DNA of 5,121 nt from Moraxellaceae bacterium (GTDB taxonomy: Bacteria; Pseudomonadota; Gammaproteobacteria; Pseudomonadales; UBA3067), in contig NVTH01000116.1 in the NCBI GenBank assembly GCA_002401525.1, positions 1,409 to 6,529 of the forward strand, given 5' to 3'. Both the position numbers and the translations under genes were made by a program. A model generated the notes under the pieces. That model made no database searches, was not told where the DNA came from, and was given only the letters and a program-made list of their open reading frames with translations. This document shows positions 1 through 4,419 of the stretch, piece after piece (within the stretch, counting starts at the first letter, position 1; every line of letters starts with the position of its first letter).

Positions 1-720
1 CAATCAAAAACTTCTAACGGAAAGAAAACTAGCAATTGCCACTTCAAAGCGGGCAAGCAAATCAACATCGCCAAGGCCAAAAAAGTAGCGCCTATCCAAG
101 CTAAGCCACAGATCATTCGTGCTGCGTCTCAAGCGGCGCCCAAAATTGCAGCGCTGCCAAAACCGGTACCGGCATCATCCGCACCGAAAAAGTCTGCGTC
201 CCCTACAAAGCCACTCATAAAGGCGATTAAATCGAACCCTGTTAGCGGCAAAGTCACCGTGCTTAAAATAGCCAAAGCGACTGCGCCCGCCAAATCCACG
301 ACCCAAAAGAGTGTTACTTATAAGGCACAAAAACCAGAATTCGGTTTTAATCACAACTGGCAAGGCGCGCCTAAATCAGAGCAGGCGCCAAAGGTTTGGC
401 AAGAAGAAACCGCTTCCTATAAAAACCAGTTACGCATCAAATCCGAGGGCACTGATTATTCAATTTCAATTAGAATTCAAGACTATGACGGCCCCGGAAT
501 TTATCCGATCGGCTACTATGACGTGAGAGTAAACAATTCGTCCAAAAACCTGTACGCCAGTCACCAAGACTCTTCTGGAAAAGTTCACATCACCCAAGAC
601 AATCAACAATTCATCTCAGGTACATTCTCTTTGGACGTTTTTCCTAATGGGAATCCAAATTTAAACGACACCATCGAATTGCGCGACGGATTCTTTACCA
701 TAGCCAAAAAGAGCCCTTAG
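1..720 (+). CDS. Partial hypothetical protein: Lys/Ala/Pro-rich spacer plus C-terminal beta-type domain (5' end missing)
   Basis: The frame is open from base 1 to the TAG at 718-720, giving 239 residues with no start in view, so the gene begins left of the window. A GTG at 259 is in frame but has no ribosome binding site and lies inside the open frame, so I do not take it as the start. Residues 1-20 contain NCHFKAGKQINI, which resembles the end of a LysM repeat (an asparagine, then L-x-x-G-Q-x-L-x-I). Residues 21-110 are rich in K, A, P and S, like a periplasmic or cell-wall spacer. Residues about 145-236 form a predicted beta-rich domain with GIYPIGYY, GKVHIT, ISGTFSLDV and ending DGFFTI. 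That order (GxY, a short G-x-h-x-I-T strand, SGTF, then a G-x-F end) recalls the DUF6252-type lipoprotein domain; this is pattern memory, not a search result. The likely location is the cell envelope. The function is unknown. It converges on the nfeD-like gene with a 28-bp gap. Confidence 0.8.
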   Translation, partial: QSKTSNGKKTSNCHFKAGKQINIAKAKKVAPIQAKPQIIRAASQAAPKIAALPKPVPASSAPKKSASPTKPLIKAIKSNPVSGKVTVLKIAKATAPAKSTTQKSVTYKAQKPEFGFNHNWQGAPKSEQAPKVWQEETASYKNQLRIKSEGTDYSISIRIQDYDGPGIYPIGYYDVRVNNSSKNLYASHQDSSGKVHITQDNQQFISGTFSLDVFPNGNPNLNDTIELRDGFFTIAKKSP

Positions 721-740
721 GAGACGCCTTAATTGAGGGC
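705..740 (-). terminator. Candidate intrinsic terminator of the nfeD-like gene
   Basis: Read on the minus strand, GCCCT (740-736) can pair with AGGGC (717-713), with partial inner pairing (TTA with TAA, GG with CC). The stem is followed at once by a T-run, TCTTTTT (712-706). This sits just after the nfeD-like stop codon (749-751). It lies partly inside the 3' end of the plus-strand gene, so the two convergent genes share these bases. The stem is short and bulged, so confidence is moderate. Confidence 0.4.
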
Positions 741-758
741 ATCAAACACTAAGCGTCT
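722..758. terminator. Inverted repeat between convergent genes, possible bidirectional hairpin
   Basis: AGACGCCTTA (722-731) is complementary to TAAGCGTCT (750-758) with one bulged C, giving a 9-bp stem and an 18-nt loop. It lies across the 28-bp gap between the two convergent stop codons. The left arm lies inside the loop of the 713-740 stem and the right arm outside it, so the two helices interleave and a single transcript would need a pseudoknot to hold both. There is no T-run directly after it on the plus strand, so it may stop transcription weakly or protect 3' ends. Confidence 0.3.
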
Positions 759-1234
759 GAATTCCGCACTTTTACGATAATGACATTACCGTCTACAGCG
801 CATATTTCCACGCGAGTGCCCTCCGCAAGTGAGCTCACTTCAGAGCCGTCTTGCAGTCGTGCGCTCCAGTCGATGCCTGAATGACGAATATTACCGCCGT
901 TATGGGTGACCTCTTTACTCACGGGGACTACCTGACCAATCATGTCACTACTAGTGTCCTGCACAATGGAGTTCGAGCCTTGAAACTTTTTCAGCGGTTT
1001 CCACAACACCAGGGCACTTAACACCGAAAAAACCCCTACCAACAGAAACTCTATTTCCCATGTAGTAACGGCCCCCACACTGACCAACACACCGGTGATT
1101 GCGCACCCCAAACCAAAAAATATCAGTGGACCACTAAGACCAATGATTGTTAGTTCGATCACAAAACTCAGGCCAGCGATAACGTACAAAATTTTATCGT
1201 GGTTATTGAGTATAAAATCCGTCAAACCTTGCAT
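749..1234 (-). CDS. NfeD-family membrane protein (YbbJ-like short form)
   Basis: This 161-residue protein matches the short NfeD form that accompanies stomatin-like proteins; E. coli YbbJ is about 150 residues. Residues about 14-31, 34-54 and 60-78 are three hydrophobic segments predicted to span the inner membrane. Residues about 97-157 form the C-terminal OB-fold (beta-barrel) domain, with the conserved MIGQ opening (98-101), the central RHSGIDWSARL strand region (117-127) and the closing GTRVEICAVDGNVIIV (139-154). Short NfeD proteins lack the N-terminal ClpP-like serine protease domain, and none is present here. The role inferred from the family is to bind or anchor the SPFH partner in membrane microdomains. 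The ATG at 1232-1234 is preceded by GAGAGGG at about 10 nt. The gene lies downstream of the stomatin-like gene on the same strand, after a 153-bp gap that is longer than usual for this pair, so co-transcription is likely but not proven. Confidence 0.92.
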   Translation of the reverse strand: MQGLTDFILNNHDKILYVIAGLSFVIELTIIGLSGPLIFFGLGCAITGVLVSVGAVTTWEIEFLLVGVFSVLSALVLWKPLKKFQGSNSIVQDTSSDMIGQVVPVSKEVTHNGGNIRHSGIDWSARLQDGSEVSSLAEGTRVEICAVDGNVIIVKVRNSDA

Positions 1235-1302
1235 TAGAAAAACACCCTCTCAGTGAAACAATCCCCACCCACCACACGCCCTAGCGCTACGCTTCCCAAA
1301 AC

Positions 1303-1344
1303 TAGAACTAGCACAAAAAATAGTACAAGAACTAGTACAAGAAG
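1303..1344. repeat. Three 12-nt tandem repeat units in the stomatin-nfeD spacer
   Basis: The units are TAGCACAAAAAA (1309-1320), TAGTACAAGAAC (1321-1332) and TAGTACAAGAAG (1333-1344). The last two differ at one base and the first is more diverged. A half unit, TAGAAC, precedes them at 1303-1308. The block fills the middle of the only gap within the presumed stomatin-nfeD operon. No other function is visible. Confidence 0.75.
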
Positions 1345-1387
1345 CGCAGTGCTGAAATGCGGCGCTAGAAGCTCAATTTAGTCTGAA

Positions 1388-2365
1388 TCAAATCTCAGAA
1401 AGTTTTAATGAGGTCGATACAGCAATCGCTTGGGCCACTGTTGAAGAAATATTATTGCCGGTATTTCCATCGGTCAAAATGACTGAACCTTCATTAGCAA
1501 TGGCTTCATGGGCTTGAATCGCCCTTTGCGCGAGATTTAACTGAACTGCCTGTTTGCCTTCCAATGTGCTGGCTTGCGCGCCAATCGTTTTAAGCGCCGC
1601 CGCATCCGCGTCAGCCACCAAACGAATCGCCTCCGCGCGTCCTGTGGCCTCCAATATCTGCGACTCTTTTAAGGCTTCAGCAGACAACACTCGTTCAGCT
1701 TTAGCCGCCTCGGCTTCAAGAACCTGAGCTTGCTTCGCTCCTTCGGCCTCTGTAATCGCCGCAGTTTTCACCCCTTCCGCAGTAAGAATCACCGAGCGTT
1801 TTTCTCGTTCGGCCGTCATTTGTTTTTCCATGTCCTCTCGAATCGATTGTGGCGGCGTAATGTCCCGAATCTCATAACGGGTCACCTGCACTCCCCACGG
1901 TTGAGTGGCTTCAGTCATCGAGGTTAATATATTCGAATTAATGACGTCTCTATTTTGAAAGCATTCATCAAGCTCCATGGAGCCAATGGCATTTCTCATC
2001 GTGGTCATCGCAAGTTGCGTCACGGCCAGCTTGTAATCCGTTATATTATTGGTAGCGGCTCCTGCATCGGTCACTTTCATAAAAAGTATGCCATCAATTT
2101 GCAGGGTAATATTGTCCTTAGTGATTGCAGATTGAGAGCCTATTTCCAATGACTGCTCTTTCAAATTTCGGTCCGCCGCTACTTTTTGCACGAAAGGAAT
2201 AATAATGTTTAAACCCGCACTTAAAGTACCGCTGTATTTTCCCAAGGTATAAATCACATAGCCTCTATTTTGAGGAACAAAGAGCACGCCTTGCTTTAAT
2301 GTGAATAATAAAACCACCGTAATCCACACCAAAGGATTGGTCGCAATCGCAAGAAATAGGTCCAT
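1388..2365 (-). CDS. qmcA: SPFH/Band 7 stomatin-like (paraslipin/QmcA-type) membrane protein
   Basis: This is a 325-residue protein; E. coli QmcA is about 305. An N-terminal hydrophobic segment (residues about 11-23) anchors it in the inner membrane. The SPFH (Band 7) domain follows from about 26 to 180. It shows VPQNRGYVIYTLGKYSG, the conserved GSMELDE (128-134), EATQPWG (about 152-158) and TRYEIRDITPP (162-172), all typical of the prokaryotic stomatin/paraslipin group. Residues about 175-285 are a long Glu/Ala/Lys-rich coiled coil with repeated EAEGAK-like turns, used by this family for ring or scaffold oligomers. The C-terminus is a short hydrophobic/Ser-rich tail. The role from family knowledge is organising membrane microdomains and supporting membrane protein quality control with its NfeD partner, encoded just downstream. 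I chose the ATG at 2365 because GGAAGGA lies 8 nt upstream; a TTG at 2383 would overlap that site and add six residues. The symbol follows QmcA similarity and is tentative. Confidence 0.92.
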   Translation of the reverse strand: MDLFLAIATNPLVWITVVLLFTLKQGVLFVPQNRGYVIYTLGKYSGTLSAGLNIIIPFVQKVAADRNLKEQSLEIGSQSAITKDNITLQIDGILFMKVTDAGAATNNITDYKLAVTQLAMTTMRNAIGSMELDECFQNRDVINSNILTSMTEATQPWGVQVTRYEIRDITPPQSIREDMEKQMTAEREKRSVILTAEGVKTAAITEAEGAKQAQVLEAEAAKAERVLSAEALKESQILEATGRAEAIRLVADADAAALKTIGAQASTLEGKQAVQLNLAQRAIQAHEAIANEGSVILTDGNTGNNISSTVAQAIAVSTSLKLSEI

Positions 2366-2373
2366 AAAATTTT

Positions 2374-2380
2374 TCCTTCC
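2374..2380 (-). promoter_or_regulatory. Ribosome binding site that fixes the stomatin-like start
   Basis: On the minus strand GGAAGGA lies 8 nt before the ATG at 2365. Its position excludes the in-frame TTG at 2383, whose codon directly abuts the site and which has no purine-rich site of its own. Confidence 0.75.
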
Positions 2381-2468
2381 CAAATGATTAGAGACCGATA
2401 GGTCCCCTGTTGAAATGCCTCGGGTTATCCAGACACCTGACTGTTATCTAAAGAAAATAAATAACAAA

Positions 2469-2481
2469 TTACACAATGTAA
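2469..2481. promoter_or_regulatory. Short operator-like palindrome upstream of the stomatin-like gene
   Basis: TTACA and TGTAA flank a 3-nt centre, a perfect 5-3-5 dyad in an AT-rich stretch about 105 bp upstream of the stomatin-like ATG. The AT-rich DNA on the start-proximal side (2449-2468) could hold the promoter, but I see no convincing -35/-10 pair. A chance palindrome of this size is quite possible. Confidence 0.2.
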
Positions 2482-3073
2482 CGCTTTATCTTAAATCTGC
2501 AATGGTCTGCCTTGTTTATCGTCATAATCCTTTCAAAGAAGATTATATTTTGGCGCTGTTTCATCGAAATCAAGATTCATCAATGCCAAAAGGCACTTAA
2601 GTTGCGTCACTTAAATGAGGGAGGAAGCACCACCCAGTCATAAATTTCGCAAACTTTTCAACCACACGCCTCGATATCAAAGCGACTGGATCATTGGCAC
2701 ACACTGCCCCAGCCACAAACAACCATTCGACCCAACGAATCATACAAGCTATTGACCTCGTTATCAGATTTCACACCATTTCGAATGCCAAAAGATCGTC
2801 AACTGCTCCCTCAGTATCCCCTAATGAACTACAGAGGCGCCACTCCCCAACGCCAAATCCGCGCTCAGGAGTGATTTTTATAGGCCGATCGAGCGGGTCA
2901 CTGCATTAATTGTCCCCGTTAAACCTCGCTCAGAGTCTAATTCAGATATCGAGTTTCGATGGTAACGGCGCCCAAAAAATGGGTCAATTTTATGACGAAA
3001 TCGCCACCTTTTCTCAAGAATAGGGAGCAAACCAGCAGTTCTTATGGCAACTCTTCCCCAAACGAGCCAAGAC

Positions 3074-3088
3074 CGCTTTGAAAAAGCG
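3074..3088 (+). terminator. Candidate weak intrinsic terminator in the long gap
   Basis: CGCTTT (3074-3079) and AAAGCG (3083-3088) form a perfect 6-bp stem with a GAA loop. A moderately T-rich stretch follows on the plus strand (ATTTTCCTTT, 3092-3101). It could end a plus-strand transcript crossing the gap. The T-run is interrupted and starts a few bases after the stem, so this is tentative. Confidence 0.25.
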
Positions 3089-3211
3089 CGCATTTTCCTT
3101 TAATGTAGCCATCCAGCCCAACTGGCGCAGCAGGCAATTCCAATAAAATAGCTTTATTTTTTTGAGAGAGTGACTATTTTTGCTGCCTATTCAAGAGGTT
3201 TACGCGCCTCG

Positions 3212-3242
3212 TTTTGATTCAGACGTCGGGCTTCTATATTTT
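3212..3242 (+). promoter_or_regulatory. Candidate sigma70 promoter for the aldolase gene
   Basis: TTGATT (3214-3219) is a 4-of-6 match to the -35 box. It is followed after 17 bp by TATTTT (3237-3242), a 4-of-6 match to the -10 box. An overlapping alternative is TTTTGA (3212-3217) with TATATT (3235-3240), also 17 bp apart. Either would start transcription about 20 bp before the ATG, giving a very short leader that still includes the ribosome binding site. Confidence 0.35.
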
Positions 3243-3253
3243 ATTGCCTTTGC

Positions 3254-3260
3254 AAAGGAG
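3254..3260 (+). promoter_or_regulatory. Strong ribosome binding site of the aldolase gene
   Basis: AAAGGAG is a near-ideal Shine-Dalgarno sequence 8 nt before the ATG at 3269, and it confirms that start. Confidence 0.85.
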
Positions 3261-3268
3261 TTTTATCC

Positions 3269-4228
3269 ATGTTCCGAGAAAATTTGAAAGTGCTAGACTG
3301 CACCATCCGCGATGGTGGCCTTATTAACAACTACCAGTTTAGTGACGACTTTGTAAAAGCGGTTTATCACGCCACTTGCGAGGCCGGTGTTGATTACATG
3401 GAAATCGGCAAAAACCTTTGTGAAAGCGAAATATACAATCGTGAAGCTTTTGGCAAGTGGAATTTCTGCGATCAAGACGATCTAAAAGCCATTGTCGATT
3501 CCTACGACGGCGATTATCGCCCTGTCTTAGCAGTCATGTACGATGTCGGTCGTGTCGACACTCAATCATTATTAGCGGCAGACCAGAGCGTCGTGGGAAT
3601 GATTCGCACCGCTTGCTACGTTGCTGACATTGATAAAGGCTTGGATTTAGTCAAGCGTTCAAAAGACCAAGGCTACGAAACCACCATTAACATCATGGCT
3701 CCTTCTGCAGCTATAGAATCGGACCTTATTGAAGCACTTCAACAAGTCGAAAATACGCCTGAAGTAGATTACCTTTACTTCGTAGACAGCTACGGCGCAT
3801 TTTACTCTGAGCAAATCACTTCTTACTTGGACTTGTTTAAAGCCCATGCCCCGAGTAAAGAATTAGGGTTTCATGGCCACAACAACCAACAATTGGCTTT
3901 CGCTAATACACAACAATGCATTATCGAAGGCGTTAACTTGTTGGATGCCACAGTGAACGGTCTCGGCCGAGGCGCAGGAAACTGCAACCTGGAACTACTG
4001 TTAAACTTCTTGAAAAACCCTAAATTCAACGTCCAACCTATCTATCAATTAATACAAGAGCAGATGATTCCTTTGCGTAAAGACATTGAATGGGGCTTCA
4101 ACGATATCTACGGCATCAGCGGACACCTCAATCAACACCCTCGTGCAGCGATGAAGTTACGAGGCAATGAGATTGATAAAGACAATTGTTATGATTTCTT
4201 AATTAATAGCATTGGTGACATCGCATAA
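3269..4228 (+). CDS. DRE-TIM (HMGL-like) aldolase, 4-hydroxy-2-oxovalerate-aldolase-like subgroup
   Basis: This 319-residue protein is a divalent-metal-dependent TIM-barrel lyase. The first strand carries the signature D10-C-T-I-R14-D15-G-G; D15 is the expected metal ligand and R14 the catalytic arginine. The other metal ligands are H202 and H204 in GFHGHNN (200-206). VDSYGAFY (172-179) and GLGRGAGNCNLELL (231-244) match the 4-hydroxy-2-oxovalerate-aldolase-like branch more than isopropylmalate or homocitrate synthase. It lacks the long C-terminal regulatory domain of those synthases. IYGISGHLNQHPRAA (280-294) also resembles this branch. Family members cleave or form C-C bonds next to a keto acid or acyl-CoA, and several uncharacterised ones lie in surface-polysaccharide clusters. 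None of the usual catechol meta-cleavage partners (acylating acetaldehyde dehydrogenase, hydratase) is adjacent, so the classical pathway role is not supported. The gene stands alone, with its own candidate promoter and strong terminator. It is probably cytosolic; the substrate is unknown. Confidence 0.9.
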   Translation: MFRENLKVLDCTIRDGGLINNYQFSDDFVKAVYHATCEAGVDYMEIGKNLCESEIYNREAFGKWNFCDQDDLKAIVDSYDGDYRPVLAVMYDVGRVDTQSLLAADQSVVGMIRTACYVADIDKGLDLVKRSKDQGYETTINIMAPSAAIESDLIEALQQVENTPEVDYLYFVDSYGAFYSEQITSYLDLFKAHAPSKELGFHGHNNQQLAFANTQQCIIEGVNLLDATVNGLGRGAGNCNLELLLNFLKNPKFNVQPIYQLIQEQMIPLRKDIEWGFNDIYGISGHLNQHPRAAMKLRGNEIDKDNCYDFLINSIGDIA

Positions 4229-4241
4229 CGCATTTCCATCG

Positions 4242-4265
4242 ATCGCAGGCTTTTTGCCTAGCGAT
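4242..4265 (+). other. Hairpin just after the aldolase stop codon
   Basis: ATCGCAGGC (4242-4250) pairs with GCCTAGCGAT (4256-4265) around a TTTTT loop with one bulged A, giving a 9-bp stem. No T-run follows, so it is not a standard terminator. It would lie in the aldolase 3' untranslated RNA before the main terminator and may stabilise that transcript. Confidence 0.5.
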
Positions 4266-4280
4266 TTAGGCTCCGACAAT

Positions 4281-4319
4281 AAAAAACCGCTTTGTCCTCT
4301 CGGGCAAAGCGGTTTTTTT
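4281..4319. terminator. Strong bidirectional intrinsic terminator
   Basis: A perfect 14-bp stem is formed by 4281-4294 (A-tract then CCGCTTTG) and 4305-4318 (CAAAGCGG then T-tract). It can extend inward by one G-T and two C-G pairs to a TCTC loop. The T-run at 4313-4319 serves the plus-strand aldolase. The A-run at 4281-4286 becomes a T-run on the other strand and serves the convergent hydrolase gene. Confidence 0.93.
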
Positions 4320-4339
4320 ACGTTATAGCACCTCTAAAA

Positions 4340-4371
4340 ACACACTACTCCAAAGACACACTATTCCAAAA
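4340..4371. repeat. 16-nt tandem duplication in the terminator-hydrolase spacer
   Basis: ACACACTACTCCAAAG (4340-4355) is followed directly by ACACACTATTCCAAAA (4356-4371), differing at two positions. It is noncoding and lies between the terminator and the hydrolase stop codon. Confidence 0.75.
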
Positions 4372-4383
4372 ACTAAGGGCTAA

Positions 4384-4419
4384 TTCAATTCAGGGAACTA
4401 GTTCAGTTCAGACTCCGCT
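4384..4419. repeat. 18-nt-period direct repeat around a GAACTAGTTC palindrome
   Basis: TTCAATTCAG (4384-4393) and TTCAGTTCAG (4402-4411) are direct repeats 18 nt apart and differ at one base. Between them, overlapping the second copy, lies the perfect 10-bp palindrome GAACTAGTTC (4395-4404). The block ends at the hydrolase stop codon. GAACTAG also occurs twice in the 1303-1344 repeat block. Confidence 0.6.

Larger units (their letters stand above)
2366..3268. other. Long gap without a supported gene between divergent stomatin and aldolase genes
   Basis: About 900 bp holds no reading frame that I can support as a gene. Short open stretches exist in several frames. On the plus strand these are 2415-2600, 2615-2755, 2644-2875, 2619-2909 and 2979-3146 (the last broken by a TAG at 3021); on the minus strand, 2878-3093. 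None matches a family I recognise. Only the minus-strand 3093 start has a purine-rich sequence close upstream (AAAGGAAA, too close to be convincing). Small structured elements include the palindrome at 2469-2481, a TGCC/GGCA hairpin at 2584-2595, CACTTAA repeated at 2594 and 2608, ATCGA/TCGAT at 2948-2960 and a hairpin at 3074-3088. The region must contain promoters for both flanking genes. It may also hold an eroded gene or an untranslated RNA. Confidence 0.6.

Noticed and set aside
259..720. A separate gene starting at GTG 259
   Set aside because: The same frame is open all the way to base 1 and there is no ribosome binding site before 259, so this is the 3' part of one longer gene.
1281..1368. 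CTAGCGC/GCGCTAG inverted repeat flanking the 12-nt repeats as mobile-element ends
   Set aside because: The arms are only 7 bp with an inner self-palindrome, there is no target duplication, and no transposase lies between them.
1730..2152. Plus-strand frames inside the stomatin-like gene
   Set aside because: They are antisense shadows of a well-supported coding sequence; their His/Arg/Ser-rich translations mirror the coiled-coil codons.
2366..2383. TTG at 2383 as the start of the stomatin-like gene
   Set aside because: The Shine-Dalgarno GGAAGGA lies within those first codons and is correctly spaced for the ATG at 2365.
2415..2600. 61-codon plus-strand frame in the long gap
   Set aside because: It has no ribosome binding site, no recognisable domain and an unremarkable composition, and it covers the likely promoter region of the stomatin-like gene.
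2694..2909. 71-codon plus-strand frame starting at TTG
   Set aside because: It has a rare start codon, no ribosome binding site and a low-complexity Ser/Thr/Pro/Asn-rich translation, and neighbouring frames are equally open here.
3142..3158. AATAAA/TTTATT hairpin followed by T-run as a terminator upstream of the aldolase
   Set aside because: The 6-bp stem is entirely A-T and too weak for an intrinsic terminator; it is more likely just AT-rich promoter-region DNA.
3293..3847. Minus-strand frames inside the aldolase gene
   Set aside because: They are shadows of a gene with intact catalytic motifs and have no start signals.
4340..4411. CRISPR-like array
   Set aside because: The repeats are directly adjacent or only 18 nt in period, too few and too short, with no spacers or cas genes.
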